From Thermogutta terrifontis (GTDB lineage: Bacteria; Planctomycetota; Planctomycetia; Pirellulales; Thermoguttaceae), in NCBI RefSeq assembly GCF_002277955.1, contig NZ_CP018477.1, forward strand, positions 992,001-1,056,000: a DNA stretch of 64,000 nt, given 5' to 3'. Of this stretch, positions 7,882-17,349 are shown piece by piece. The notes below the pieces were generated by a model that saw only the letters and a list, made by a program, of their open reading frames with translations, did not search any database and was not told where the DNA came from. The position numbers and the translations under genes were made by a program. Position 1 is the first letter of the stretch; every line of letters begins with the position of its first letter.

Positions 7882-9084
7882 ATGAAACGTATCAGTCCCG
7901 CGGGTGTGACATTTATCGTGGTGGCCATTATGGTGGGATTGGGGGCGGCCTACGCGGTTCGGCATCTCTCCCGACCTGCCGAGCAGCAGGCTAAAGCCGC
8001 CGGTCGCAAGATGGCCAAAATCGTGGTCGCCAAGTACAACCTCGGCCAGTACACACGGATTATCGACGACTACGTGGAAGAGGTGGCTGTGCCCGCCGAC
8101 AAAGTCCCGGAAGGGGCGGTGACGCTGAAGTCTCGGGCACTCTACCGCCTGGCCAAGGTGACAATTCCTGCCGGCCAACCGATTCGGGAACAGGATCTTT
8201 ACGAAGTGGGGGAAGTCCCCTTACTGTCCGAACGATTGCCGCCGGGTTATCGTGCCGTGACCCTGGCCGTGGATGCCAAGGCGGCGGTCAACGGCATGAT
8301 TCAGCCGGAAAGCCTTGTGGACATCACGCTCACGGTGAAGAACGATCGCCCGGAATTTGGTGGGATGGCCACTCTGACACTTCTGCGGCGGGTTCGTGTG
8401 CTGGCGACCAGTCGGAACCGCTTCCCGGCCGCCGAAGACCGTCCCACTGATCTCCGTAACATCACCGTGGCGGTGACCCCCGAGCAGGCCAACAAGCTCA
8501 TTTTAGCAGAAAAGTACGGTACGCTGAGCGTGGTTCTGTGCAGCCAGCAGGAGGACGGCGCGGTTCCCACAGACCATCCGGAAAACAGCGCGATTGCGGC
8601 GATTCCGACCGCCACCACCTCACCTCAGCCGGAAGCAGCGAATCAGCTCGCGGGTTCCAACCTGGTCAATATTTACACGCTCCTGGGGATCTCCCCGCTT
8701 CAGCCGCAACCCGAGACTCTCAAACCCGAGACCAAGACCGCCCAGATTTGGAGGGGAAGTGAAGTCCAGGAGGTGACGTTTGCCAGCTGGCAAATTCGGG
8801 AAGCGGAAAACGCGACCTTGGTCGCTCAGGGTCGGGAACCGCAACCGTTCACGCCGGGCGCACTGAACGGCAATGCCTCCGCGCCTAAGGCGAACAGCGA
8901 GGAGGACTGCCCGGAATGTGCTGCCAAGCGGGCGAAAGAGGCGGCCCGGGCTAGCGCCGGGAGTGCTTCGCCGACGCCGGCTCCGCATCCTGCCGTGCTC
9001 CCCGGACAGGCAAATACCGGAACGAGTGGCTACGGCCGGGTGGTGACTGTCCCGGTGGCTCGGACATCCGCCGCCAGGCCGTGA
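7882..9084 (+). CDS. cpaB: Flp pilus assembly protein CpaB/RcpC
   Basis: A 400-residue protein of the CpaB/RcpC family, an inner-membrane-anchored periplasmic component of the Tad pilus thought to work with the secretin. Residues 5-27 form the single N-terminal membrane helix. A SAF-like domain follows (IVVAKYNLGQYTRI ... VTIPAGQPIREQDL), then the conserved RcpC core with GYRAVTLAVDAKAAVNGMIQPES and the VAVTPEQANKLILAEKYG segment. The C-terminal 140 residues are low in complexity, rich in Ala and Pro, and carry a CPEC motif (DCPECAAKRAKEAA), which is longer than usual for the family. AAAGGAG precedes the ATG. It is the first gene of the run into tadA. Confidence 0.9.
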   Translation: MKRISPAGVTFIVVAIMVGLGAAYAVRHLSRPAEQQAKAAGRKMAKIVVAKYNLGQYTRIIDDYVEEVAVPADKVPEGAVTLKSRALYRLAKVTIPAGQPIREQDLYEVGEVPLLSERLPPGYRAVTLAVDAKAAVNGMIQPESLVDITLTVKNDRPEFGGMATLTLLRRVRVLATSRNRFPAAEDRPTDLRNITVAVTPEQANKLILAEKYGTLSVVLCSQQEDGAVPTDHPENSAIAAIPTATTSPQPEAANQLAGSNLVNIYTLLGISPLQPQPETLKPETKTAQIWRGSEVQEVTFASWQIREAENATLVAQGREPQPFTPGALNGNASAPKANSEEDCPECAAKRAKEAARASAGSASPTPAPHPAVLPGQANTGTSGYGRVVTVPVARTSAARP

Positions 9085-9181
9085 TGGCGACGCAAGGTGA
9101 TTTGCTTGTTGCTGACCTGCCAGACCGACGGACGCACGAAGGAACACACCAGGGCATGCTGAAGAGAGTGGAAACCGACCC

Positions 9182-10558
9182 ATGATGAACCTGTTCTACC
9201 GACAGAGCGACACACCCGGGAATGGCCGAGGCCAGGTCTCCGCCACCTCCGACCCGCGCGAGAAATGGGAAGCCGAATTCCAGAAGCTGAAAACCCGGCT
9301 CCATCGCGAGGTGATCGAGTCGCTGGACCTTTCCCGGTTGGCCAAAATGGACGAAACACAACTCCGCCGTCATCTGCGGAACCTCACAGAGGCCGTCCTC
9401 CGCAGCCGACCGGAACTCCTCGGCAATATCGACGAGGAACGCCTGGTTGACGAGTTGATGGCGGAGTCGTTCGGCTTGGGACCACTTGAACCCTACATGC
9501 AGGATCCGGACGTCACGGACATCCTCGTCAATGGTCCCTACGAAGTGTATGTGGAGAGGTGCGGACGCCTCCAGGCAACGAACACTGTCTTTGCCGACGA
9601 GGAACACCTCCTCCAGATTATTCAGCGGATCGTTTCTCGCGTGGGACGCCGCATCGACGAGCAGAACCCGATGGTGGATGCCCGGCTGCCCGACGGTTCC
9701 CGCGTCAACGCCGTGATTCCTCCACTTTCCTTGCGTGGACCGGTCCTCTCCATCCGCCGCTTTGGGCACGAACGGCTCAAGATGGACGATCTGCTCCGTC
9801 TGGGTTCGATCTGTCCAGAAATGGTGACACTCCTTCAGGCGGCTGTGGAGGGACGGATCAACATTCTCATCAGCGGGGGAGCCGGCTCGGGAAAGACCAC
9901 CCTTCTCAACAATCTCTCGGCGTTCATTCCAGAAGACGAACGTTTGGTGACGATTGAGGATTCGGCCGAGTTACGCCTCCAACGAAAACACGTGGTGAGT
10001 CTGGAAACACGCATCGCCAACGCGGAAGGCCGGGGCGAGGTGACACCCCGCGATCTGGTCCGCAACGCCCTGCGAATGCGGCCGGACAGAATTATCCTCG
10101 GCGAGGTCCGCGGCGCGGAAGCCCTCGATATGCTCCAGGCCATGAACACGGGGCACGAAGGATCCCTCACCACCATCCACGCCAACGATACCCGCGACGC
10201 TCTCTCACGCCTGGAAGTGATGGTGGGAATGGCGGGATTCGAGCTGCCAGTACCGATTGTGCGTCAGTACATCGCTTCCGCCATCACACTCGTTGTACAT
10301 CTGGCGAGATTAAAAGGCGGTGTACGAAAGGTGATGCGGATCTCGGAAATTGTGGGCTTCACCAATGGGGATTATGAACTTCAGGAACTGTTTGGTTTCC
10401 GTCAGGAAGGTGTGGACGAAGAAGGGGTGGCCAAGGGACATTTCTACGCTACCGGCAACGTCCCCCGCTTTCTGACTCGCCTGGAAGAGCAGGGCATCTT
10501 CCTTCCCGAGTCGCTCTTCACAAAACGCCTCATCGAAACCACGAGCAATCGCTCTTGA
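9182..10558 (+). CDS. tadA: Tad secretion ATPase TadA/CpaF, copy 1
   Basis: A 458-residue hexameric ATPase that powers Flp pilus assembly from the cytoplasmic face. Seen in order: an N-terminal helical region, the [19 protein letters not shown] segment, Walker [13 protein letters not shown] near residue 236, the Asp box [10 protein letters not shown], Walker [10 protein letters not shown], and the His box [12 protein letters not shown]. The length is normal for CpaF. The ATG pair at 9182 has only a weak ribosome site. It is followed at once by tadB and tadC, and a second complete tadABC set lies at 13104-16555. The two ATPases are clearly paralogous but differ throughout, so this is an old duplication and not a recent copy. 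Confidence 0.93.
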   Translation: MMNLFYRQSDTPGNGRGQVSATSDPREKWEAEFQKLKTRLHREVIESLDLSRLAKMDETQLRRHLRNLTEAVLRSRPELLGNIDEERLVDELMAESFGLGPLEPYMQDPDVTDILVNGPYEVYVERCGRLQATNTVFADEEHLLQIIQRIVSRVGRRIDEQNPMVDARLPDGSRVNAVIPPLSLRGPVLSIRRFGHERLKMDDLLRLGSICPEMVTLLQAAVEGRINILISGGAGSGKTTLLNNLSAFIPEDERLVTIEDSAELRLQRKHVVSLETRIANAEGRGEVTPRDLVRNALRMRPDRIILGEVRGAEALDMLQAMNTGHEGSLTTIHANDTRDALSRLEVMVGMAGFELPVPIVRQYIASAITLVVHLARLKGGVRKVMRISEIVGFTNGDYELQELFGFRQEGVDEEGVAKGHFYATGNVPRFLTRLEEQGIFLPESLFTKRLIETTSNRS

Positions 10559-10575
10559 AAAGGAGGTTTCCATCG

Positions 10576-11493
10576 ATGCCATGGCATGAATGGCTGTATC
10601 CTGTTCTGACATTCACCACCGTCAGCGGACTTCTGCTTTTGATCGCACTACGCTTTCTGGGGAAACAGGCGTCCGGGCAGAAGGACCGGGAGGATTTCGA
10701 TCCGGCGGACCTTGTGTATGTGTCGCCGGAAAAAGCTGCCCGAACTCGTCTGGACCGGTGGTTTTATGAACTTTTGGAAGCCGCGGGAAGCACCCTGGAC
10801 CGCACCACGGCCAGCATGATCCCCGCAGCGACGGCGGTTCTGGGGGCTGCCGTGTGCCTGGTTCTCTTTGATGATTTCCTCCTGGCCATGCTCGGGACGT
10901 TGGTCGGGGCCGTGATTCCTCTGGCGTGGTGGAAGTTCCGAGCGTGGCGACGCATCACCGCGATGCGCAAGGAGCTACCCTCCACGCTGGAGCTGTTTGC
11001 TGATGCCGTGCGGAGTGGGCTGTCGCTGGAACGTGCCGCGGTCCTCGCCGCTGAAGAAAGCAAAGGCCCGCTTCAAAACGAATTCCGTTGGTGTGCCGCC
11101 CAGCTCGAACTGGGACATTCTCCCCAGCGCGTTATGGAACGCATGTCTTACCGGATTCCGCTGCCGGAATTTCGGATTTTTGCCACCGCAGTCCTGGTTC
11201 ATCGCCGAACCGGAGGCGATCTCGCCAATCTCGCCAGTCGGCTCGCCCGATCGGCGCGGGAACGCTCGGAATTTCGTGGACATATGAAGGCGGTCACCGC
11301 GGGCAGTCGGCTTTCCGTCCTCGGATTGACTGTGGGGATTCTCATCGCGGTGGCGGTGCTGGGCTGGTCCCGGCCGGAATACATCCAGCAGTTCCTAACC
11401 CATCCCCGCGGGCCAACCTTACTTGGTATCGCAGGATGCCTGCAACTGGTGGGGCTGCTGTGGGTGTGGCGCATTCTCCAGGTGAAATACTGA
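10576..11493 (+). CDS. tadB: Tad pilus platform protein TadB, copy 1
   Basis: A 305-residue inner-membrane protein with a T2SS type-F domain, the platform partner of TadA. The ATG at 10576 is chosen for a perfect AGGAGG nine bases upstream; a TTG at 10555 would overlap the tadA stop. Membrane helices lie near residues 8-27, 85-120 and in the last 70 residues. The cytoplasmic F domain has the typical LPSTLELFADAVRSGLSLERA and VLVHRRTGGDLANLASRLA segments. It is close behind tadA, so the expression is coupled. Confidence 0.88.
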   Translation: MPWHEWLYPVLTFTTVSGLLLLIALRFLGKQASGQKDREDFDPADLVYVSPEKAARTRLDRWFYELLEAAGSTLDRTTASMIPAATAVLGAAVCLVLFDDFLLAMLGTLVGAVIPLAWWKFRAWRRITAMRKELPSTLELFADAVRSGLSLERAAVLAAEESKGPLQNEFRWCAAQLELGHSPQRVMERMSYRIPLPEFRIFATAVLVHRRTGGDLANLASRLARSARERSEFRGHMKAVTAGSRLSVLGLTVGILIAVAVLGWSRPEYIQQFLTHPRGPTLLGIAGCLQLVGLLWVWRILQVKY

Positions 11494-11588
11494 ACTCCAG
11501 GGCTTGTCATCCGAACAGCTTTTCGGCTTGTGGATTGTCGGATTAAGAAAACTCGTCGACTCATCATATTCGCTGAGGTATCCACTCT

Positions 11589-12668
11589 ATGACGCCGATC
11601 GATCTGGGAGCCTTGAACGAGATTATCGCCTTCTGGAACGACTGGGGACTTTCCCTGTTGACCTTTCTGAGCGTCGTCGTCATCGCCCTGCTGGCGCGAA
11701 GAATCTGGCTGTGGGCACGGACGAAGAACCCCACGGATAGCGCCTCCATAAAGCCCCCAATTCTTGACCCCGAACTGGAAGATGAGGGCGCTTTCGGGGC
11801 TTTAACACCGGCATTGGCTGCCCAGATTCCGGAATCCGCCAAGGAAACAAGGGATTTTCAGCTTCTCTTAAAGCAGGCAGGATTTTACCATCCCGCAGCG
11901 CGCAACACGATCTACGCTTTTCGATTCCTGCTGCTGGTCACGCCGCTTATCATCGCCGGGGTGTGTGCCGTTCTGGCCGATCCCCAGTGGACCTGGCACA
12001 TTCTCGGGGTGGGACTTTTCAGCGGCGTGGTGCTGTCGATTATTCCCAGGCTTTATGTGTACTTCCGGCGGAAGACGCGGTACGAGGAGATTCGCAGCGG
12101 CCTGGCCGACACGGTTGACATGCTCAGCATGTGTTTGACGGGCGGCCTCAATCTCCTGGATAGTCTGGAACATGTGGCTGGCCAGATGGGGGCCTACCCT
12201 GCACTTGCTGAGGAACTCAGGCTCGTCAAACGGCAGGCCGAGGTGAGCAGCCTCAAGCTGGCCCTCGAGGACCTCACCCGGCGGGTGGATCTGCCCGAGA
12301 TGCGTCAGCTCGCCGCCGTACTTGCCCGGGGAACCCAATTGGGCAGCCAGCTCGCCAGCTCGCTTCACGATCACGCGGATCATCTCCGCGTCTCGTTGCG
12401 GCAAGCGGCACTTGCGCGAGCCAACAAGGCCCCGGTCAAGCTCGTGCTCCCGATTTTGTTCTGCCTGGCGCCGGCCGCTCTGATTATCCTCACAGCTCCG
12501 GCTATACTGGAGTTGCGGAATTTCTTTGTGGCGGATACCCAGACCAGTCCGGCTGCGCAGGGTGTAACGTTCGGAACCAATACCGTCATCGAAGCGATGA
12601 AACAGCTTGATCAAAAGGTGAATGTGGCTGTGCCTGTTGTTTCCGGGCAAGCGCCGTTGCCGGAGTGA
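11589..12668 (+). CDS. tadC: Tad pilus platform protein TadC, copy 1
   Basis: A 359-residue inner-membrane T2SS type-F protein, partner of TadB. It has an N-terminal membrane helix (about residues 20-38), a helix pair near 115-155, the F-domain segment DTVDMLSMCLTGGLNLLDSLEHV, then LPEMRQLAAVLARGTQLGSQLASSL, and a last hydrophobic hairpin (LVLPILFCLAPAALIILTAPAIL). The tail after that helix is about 50 residues longer than in copy 2. GAGGT lies ahead of the ATG. A terminator follows, closing the first Tad module. Confidence 0.87.
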   Translation: MTPIDLGALNEIIAFWNDWGLSLLTFLSVVVIALLARRIWLWARTKNPTDSASIKPPILDPELEDEGAFGALTPALAAQIPESAKETRDFQLLLKQAGFYHPAARNTIYAFRFLLLVTPLIIAGVCAVLADPQWTWHILGVGLFSGVVLSIIPRLYVYFRRKTRYEEIRSGLADTVDMLSMCLTGGLNLLDSLEHVAGQMGAYPALAEELRLVKRQAEVSSLKLALEDLTRRVDLPEMRQLAAVLARGTQLGSQLASSLHDHADHLRVSLRQAALARANKAPVKLVLPILFCLAPAALIILTAPAILELRNFFVADTQTSPAAQGVTFGTNTVIEAMKQLDQKVNVAVPVVSGQAPLPE

Positions 12669-12721
12669 TGTCCGCTCTGGATGGGCAAATTCGCCAAATT
12701 CGACAAAACCGACAGAGAAGC

Positions 12722-12752
12722 ACCGCCCCAGTATGTGGGGCGGTTTTGTTTT
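12722..12752 (+). terminator. Intrinsic terminator between the two Tad modules
   Basis: A perfect 9-bp stem (ACCGCCCCA at 12722-12730 with TGGGGCGGT at 12736-12744), a 5-base loop and the tail TTTGTTTT. It lies 54 bases after tadC copy 1 and before the candidate promoter of the second module. Confidence 0.85.
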
Positions 12753-12875
12753 CTGGAGCCCCGAGTTTCCTCGCCACAAGCCTTCCATCCCTCACGAAGC
12801 CAATCCCCTGGCGGGTAAGCTGCCTTCCCAGCGGATCGTATCCGCCGGACCGTAAAACCGCCAAACCCCGCCCCT

Positions 12876-12904
12876 TTCACGCGACTCTCACTGCCAAATA
12901 TAAG
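12876..12904 (+). promoter_or_regulatory. Candidate sigma-70 promoter for the second Tad module
   Basis: TTCACG at 12876-12881 and TATAAG at 12899-12904 with 17-base spacing. It sits in the 435-base gap between the terminator and the second tadA. Apart from the terminator and this site, nothing else is recognisable in the gap. No -24/-12 site was found here, unlike before the first module. Confidence 0.4.
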
Positions 12905-13103
12905 CTAAGTTTTTTTGTGGAAGGAAGAAATTCTTCTCGCCATCCGCAATTTTGACGCACCTCAGGTGGCGATCATTGGCTTCGGCCTCTGAGGTGAAGT
13001 TTTCGGCAAGGGCTTGTGTTGGTTCAGTGGGGTGGAATGCGGAATGCCACCCTGGGTATCTGAAAAAGTTGGCTTCAAGAGGTTGTAAGGAGTTAACCGG
13101 CGA

Positions 13104-14438
13104 ATGGGTCAGCTTCCGACTATGCGACCGATGGCTCCAACGGCGAGGACGTCGGAAACGCGCCTCTCGTTTGATGAACTCAAGCAGCGAATCCACAGCA
13201 AGCTGGTGGATAAACTCGATCTTTCCAAAATCGGCCAGCTTGAAGGCGAGGTGCTCCGCCGGGAAATCCGCCTTCTGGTGGAGCATCTCTGCGACAGCGA
13301 AAACACAATGCTTAACCGCTCCGAGCGAGAGCGGCTGATCGACGAGGTGCTGGATGAAACCTTCGGCCTGGGACCGCTCGAATCGCTGCTCAAGGATCCC
13401 ACGATCAGCGACATCCTCATTAACGGTCCCAAAAACGTGTATGTGGAACGTCGCGGAAAGCTGGAAAAAACGAACGTCACATTCCGCGACAACGAGCATC
13501 TCCTCCAGATCATTGACCGCATCATATCCAAAGTGGGCCGGCGTGTGGATGAGACCTGTCCCATGGTCGATGCCCGCATGCCGGACGGCTCTCGTTTCAA
13601 CGCCATCATTCCGCCACTGGCGCTTGATGGACCGGCGGTGTCCATCCGTCGGTTTGGTCGGAATCCTCTCAAGCTGGAGGATTTGCTCAACCTGAAGGCC
13701 CTCACCCCGGAAATGGTGATGCTGCTGGAAGGCGCTATCAAAGCCCGGCTGAATATCATCATCGCCGGTGGTACAGGTTCCGGTAAAACGACGCTGCTCA
13801 ATGTTCTCTCCAGTTTTATTCCCAATAACGAACGTATTGTGACGATCGAAGACGCCGCGGAATTGCAGCTCCAGCAGGAACACGTCGTACGGTTGGAGAC
13901 GCGGCCTCCCAATATTGAAGGGAAGGGGGCGATTACGGCCACCGACCTGGTCCGCAACGCCCTGCGTATGCGGCCGGAGCGGATCATCATCGGTGAGTGC
14001 CGTGGTCCCGAAGCCCTCGACATGCTCCAGGCCATGAATACCGGTCACGAGGGTTCGATGACCACGCTCCACGCGAACTCGCCGCGGGATGCCCTCGCCC
14101 GGCTGGAAACCATGATCATGATGGCCGGTTTTGAACTGCCACTTAAGGCCATGCGGACACAGATTGCCAGCGCGGTGAATTTGCTCATTCAGGCCAACCG
14201 ACTCCAGGGGGGTGTGCGGCGCGTCACGCACATCACGGAAGTGGTGGGTATGGAGCAGGATACGATCATCACCCAGGACATTTTCCGATTTGAGCAGGAT
14301 GGCGTGGATGAAAAAGGTCGGGCCTATGGAAAATTCGTGGCCACCGGTGTGCGTCCGACCTTCATGCCGCGTCTGGAGGCGCGGGGAATTCGGCTGCCGC
14401 CCACCATCTTCCGGCAGCGAGTCATGATGGAGGCCTGA
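13104..14438 (+). CDS. tadA: Tad secretion ATPase TadA/CpaF, copy 2
   Basis: A 444-residue second CpaF-type ATPase. It has all functional motifs: Walker [24 protein letters not shown], Walker [16 protein letters not shown] and [22 protein letters not shown]. Compared with copy 1, Walker B has GECRG in place of GEVRG (the common CpaF form), and the N-terminus is shorter. The ATG at 13104 has AAGGAG about 12 bases upstream; ATG at 13122 is possible. It heads its own tadABC run. The sequence is about as far from copy 1 as from a typical CpaF, which suggests the two drive different assemblies or act as a mixed pair. Confidence 0.93.
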   Translation: MGQLPTMRPMAPTARTSETRLSFDELKQRIHSKLVDKLDLSKIGQLEGEVLRREIRLLVEHLCDSENTMLNRSERERLIDEVLDETFGLGPLESLLKDPTISDILINGPKNVYVERRGKLEKTNVTFRDNEHLLQIIDRIISKVGRRVDETCPMVDARMPDGSRFNAIIPPLALDGPAVSIRRFGRNPLKLEDLLNLKALTPEMVMLLEGAIKARLNIIIAGGTGSGKTTLLNVLSSFIPNNERIVTIEDAAELQLQQEHVVRLETRPPNIEGKGAITATDLVRNALRMRPERIIIGECRGPEALDMLQAMNTGHEGSMTTLHANSPRDALARLETMIMMAGFELPLKAMRTQIASAVNLLIQANRLQGGVRRVTHITEVVGMEQDTIITQDIFRFEQDGVDEKGRAYGKFVATGVRPTFMPRLEARGIRLPPTIFRQRVMMEA

Positions 14439-14528
14439 CCGTCCTCGCACGACCTGCGGCAGTTGCAGGGACCCAAACAACAACTCAGCATGTTTTGCCA
14501 GAAATCCAAGGCCCAGGTGAGTTGAAAT

Positions 14529-15497
14529 ATGGTGCATCCAACCTTGCTGATCGGGATCGCCGTTTTTGTGGCGGTGTCGGCTCTCATTCTGGGAGCCGCT
14601 ACGCTCTTTGGCCATCGCTCCGAGGATCGCCTGCAAACGCGTTTGGAGACGTTCACCCGCCGCCCCCAGCGCGGTCAGGAAGGCGCGGCTAGCCAGAAAA
14701 TCCTCGCGGAAAGCATCCATCAAAAAGAGAATTTCTTGGATCAGCTTCTGGAACGCTTTCCCAGTGTTTACCGCCTCGTCGAACAGGCAGACGTGCCGAT
14801 TTCTCCAGGCCGACTGCTCCTGGTCAGTCTCGCGTTGATGGCCGGCGCCGTGGTCGCCACGGTTGTCTTTCGACTACCCTGGACCGTGGGGGCGATCATG
14901 GTGCCCGGTCTGGGATGCCTGCCCCTTCTCTGGCTTTTGTGGCGGCGCAAGCGCCGCTTGAAGGCCTTTGCTGCCCAACTTCCGGAGGCACTCGATATGC
15001 TGGCCCGTTCCCTGCGGGCAGGGCAGAGCCTGGCATCTGGTTTCGGGCTTGTCGCGAAAGAAGTGCCAGCACCTCTGGGAAAAGAGTTCGGACGGGTTTT
15101 CGATGAACAAAACCTTGGTGTCCCCCTGGAGGAGTCGCTGCGTGATCTCGCTGACCGAATTCCCAACATGGACCTGAAATTCTTCGCCACGGCGGTGGTG
15201 CTCCAGCGGCAGACCGGCGGTGACCTCGCTGAAATCCTCGATCGAATCAGCAGCCTCATCCGCGAAAGGTTTAACATCTGGGGGCAGGTTCAGGCCCTGA
15301 CCGGCGAAGGCCGGTTATCGGGAATCGTCCTCATGGCTTTGCCGGTGGTTATATTCCTGGCCGTTTATTATCTCAATCGCGACTATGTGATGATGTTATT
15401 CACCGATCCACTGGGCAAGAAAATGCTGGCCACGGCGATTGTCATGCAGGTTATTGGGGCGCTGGTGATTCGCAAGATTGTCAATATTAAAGTATGA
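14529..15497 (+). CDS. tadB: Tad pilus platform protein TadB, copy 2
   Basis: A 322-residue T2SS type-F membrane protein. It has an N-terminal helix (LLIGIAVFVAVSALILGAAT), two central helices near 95-140, the F-domain segment LPEALDMLARSLRAGQSLASGFGLVAKEVPAPLG, then FFATAVVLQRQTGGDLAEILD, and a C-terminal helix pair. This is the canonical TadB/CpaG form and is closer to textbook TadB than copy 1. It lies 90 bases after tadA copy 2. The ribosome site is weak. Confidence 0.9.
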   Translation: MVHPTLLIGIAVFVAVSALILGAATLFGHRSEDRLQTRLETFTRRPQRGQEGAASQKILAESIHQKENFLDQLLERFPSVYRLVEQADVPISPGRLLLVSLALMAGAVVATVVFRLPWTVGAIMVPGLGCLPLLWLLWRRKRRLKAFAAQLPEALDMLARSLRAGQSLASGFGLVAKEVPAPLGKEFGRVFDEQNLGVPLEESLRDLADRIPNMDLKFFATAVVLQRQTGGDLAEILDRISSLIRERFNIWGQVQALTGEGRLSGIVLMALPVVIFLAVYYLNRDYVMMLFTDPLGKKMLATAIVMQVIGALVIRKIVNIKV

Positions 15498-15565
15498 GTA
15501 TTTTGGATATACATTTTCGTTGCGATTGGTAGAGACATATGTGAAAAGTTTATGGATTTCATGCC

Positions 15566-16555
15566 ATGACGGATAATCTGATAATCATTGCCCAGAGTCT
15601 GGATTTTGCCGTGCTGCTGCCCTACGCGGTCTTCGGGATGTTCGCTGCACTGGCGTTCTGGGTACTGGAGTTCCTCACCGGTCGCCAGCCGCGAAGGGTC
15701 GAAAGGATCCAGGAGCTAGCGCGGACACCCCGTCAGCGGATGACATCCGATGAACTGGCCCAGCGACCTGCGAGTAAACTGACCGAGGTTTTGGAAAAAG
15801 CGACGCCCGCGCTGGCAAAGCCGCTGGAACCTAAATCCGAAGTGGAACGTAGCCGCCTGAAACAGCGTCTCGCGGAAGCCGGATTCCGTGGCGACAAAGC
15901 TGTTCAAATCTTTCTGGGCCTCAAATTCGCAGCACTCCTGGGTGGATTTTTGCTGGGCGGTTCGGTGAGCCTGGGGTTGTGGGGTTTGTCGAGAAGCACG
16001 ACCACGTCCGCCGTGATCATCGGAGGACTGGCCTTTTATGTGCCGGATCTCGTATTGTGGTTCATTGGAAAAAAACGCAAGGAGGCCATTTTTCTCGGGC
16101 TGCCGGATGCCCTTGACCTGCTCGTGGTTTGTGTGGAGGCGGGGCTGGGCCTGGATCAGGCCATGCGAAAGGTCACGGAAGAATTGGCCAGTTCACATCC
16201 GGTGATCGCCAAGGAATTCGCGCTGGCCAACCTCCAGTTGCAGATGGGGCGTCCCCGCGCGGAGGTCCTCCACGAGATGGGAGTCCGCACAGGCGTACAG
16301 GACATGCGCGCTCTGGCGGCCGTTATCATCCAGGCGGAAAAATTTGGCTCGAGTATCGCTCAGGCCCTTCGCGCTCAAAGTGAATCAATGCGGACACGCC
16401 GTCGCCAGATGGCGGAGGAGCGGGCTCAGAAAACCGCCGTCAAATTGATTTTCCCCCTTGTGCTGTTCATTTTCCCAGGGATCTTCGTGGTGCTTGTGGG
16501 ACCGGCGGCCATCACGATGATCCGCGAACTCTTCCCGATGATGGCCGGTCGATGA
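15566..16555 (+). CDS. tadC: Tad pilus platform protein TadC, copy 2
   Basis: A 329-residue T2SS type-F membrane protein, the last gene of the second Tad module. It has an N-terminal helix (VLLPYAVFGMFAALAFWVLEFL), a central helix pair, then the typical TadC stretch LPDALDLLVVCVEAGLGLDQAM, ALAAVIIQAEKFGSSIAQALR, the RRRQMAEERAQKTAVKLIFPLVLFIFPG box and a final helix. These are strong TadC hallmarks. No obvious terminator follows; the next 800 bases are repeat-rich. Confidence 0.9.
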   Translation: MTDNLIIIAQSLDFAVLLPYAVFGMFAALAFWVLEFLTGRQPRRVERIQELARTPRQRMTSDELAQRPASKLTEVLEKATPALAKPLEPKSEVERSRLKQRLAEAGFRGDKAVQIFLGLKFAALLGGFLLGGSVSLGLWGLSRSTTTSAVIIGGLAFYVPDLVLWFIGKKRKEAIFLGLPDALDLLVVCVEAGLGLDQAMRKVTEELASSHPVIAKEFALANLQLQMGRPRAEVLHEMGVRTGVQDMRALAAVIIQAEKFGSSIAQALRAQSESMRTRRRQMAEERAQKTAVKLIFPLVLFIFPGIFVVLVGPAAITMIRELFPMMAGR

Positions 16556-16709
16556 GTGGCGCCTCGTCTCGGAGTTTGCCAGGCTCGACCCATCGGAAGT
16601 GGCGATAGGCGCACGATAGGTCACGACGGCGGCAACCTCCCAGCAACCCGGCGCTGCCTGAGAGCAAAACACAAAACCGCACTCGGCCGGCAACTCTCGA
16701 TATGCTGTC

Positions 16710-16899
16710 GGGGCGTTTCATGAATTTCCTCGACCGCAATCGGATCGATTTGGCCATGCTGCCATGTATTGCCGGGGCGATTAATGAATCGCCCCTACCG
16801 GTGAATCCGCCTCGTGCCCGAGGCAAAACGCAGGATCTCGCCCGCGGACGTGACGAGCACGTCCCTCCGACGTTGTCGGGGCCATTCATGAATTGCCCC
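16710..16899. repeat. Three palindromes of the dispersed repeat family, with a ~105-bp tandem copy
   Basis: Three copies of the window-wide palindrome lie here: 16710-16731 (degenerate), 16774-16795 (9-bp arms GGGGCGATT / AATCGCCCC) and 16878-16899 (GGGGCCATT... / AATTGCCCC). The second and third start about 105 bases apart and share downstream sequence (CCCCTACC-GTG, GCCTC-GTG, GCAAAACGCAG), so a unit of about 105 bp has been duplicated in tandem. The whole gap 16556-17349 has no believable gene: it holds these palindromes, the 27-bp tandem array at 16947 and the promoter at 17231. Confidence 0.75.
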
Positions 16900-16946
16900 T
16901 ACCAGTGCACAGCCTCTCGTGGCCGCAGCAAAACGCAGTGCCATTT

Positions 16947-17027
16947 GACGCGGTGGAACGCATCCCTGCAAAGGACGCCGTGGAAGGCGTCTCTTCAAGG
17001 GACGCGGTGGCGCGCGTCCCTCGAAAG
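16947..17027. repeat. 27-bp tandem repeat, three units
   Basis: Three adjacent 27-bp units at 16947-16973, 16974-17000 and 17001-17027, each starting GACGC-GTGG and ending CGC-TC-CT-AAG with a few substitutions. Each unit can fold as a small hairpin (GGACGCG with CGCGTCC). In two frames it would encode 9-residue repeats, but no gene is supported here. Confidence 0.8.
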
Positions 17028-17230
17028 ATTGGGTTGCAGGGTCGGGTTCCACCTGAGCCCACCTGCCTGCTCACGGGACGGATTGGAGGGCGCGGTTTCA
17101 CCCGGGTTATGGAAATCCTGCGGGGAAGGCCTTTTTCAATCGCTTGGTCGGTGCTACTGTCCGCGCGATCTGGGACCAGCCCAACGGGTGGTTTGCCACC
17201 GCATGGGTGGTGCCGTTCCAACTGGAAAGG

Positions 17231-17239
17231 TGTTATAAT
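17231..17239 (+). promoter_or_regulatory. Extended -10 promoter for the cNMP-hypA-hypB run
   Basis: TGTTATAATG contains a perfect TATAAT with the TGn extension (TGnTATAAT). No good -35 is seen, as is common for extended -10 promoters. A start near 17246 would give a leader of about 100 bases to the gene at 17350. Confidence 0.5.
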
Positions 17240-17349
17240 GGTCCGCGTGGAGGGACGCGATGTGGGGCACCGCACCCGGGAGGAAGTGCCCGTCTCGCAC
17301 GATTGGGCTCTCGTTTTTGTGAAACAATCTGCTCGAAAGGAGCCGGACC

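Noticed and set aside
12888-14723. 611-codon open frame on the minus strand
   Set aside because: It lies antisense to tadA copy 2, which has every expected ATPase motif. The minus reading has no family-like segment and is a shadow of high-GC codon use.
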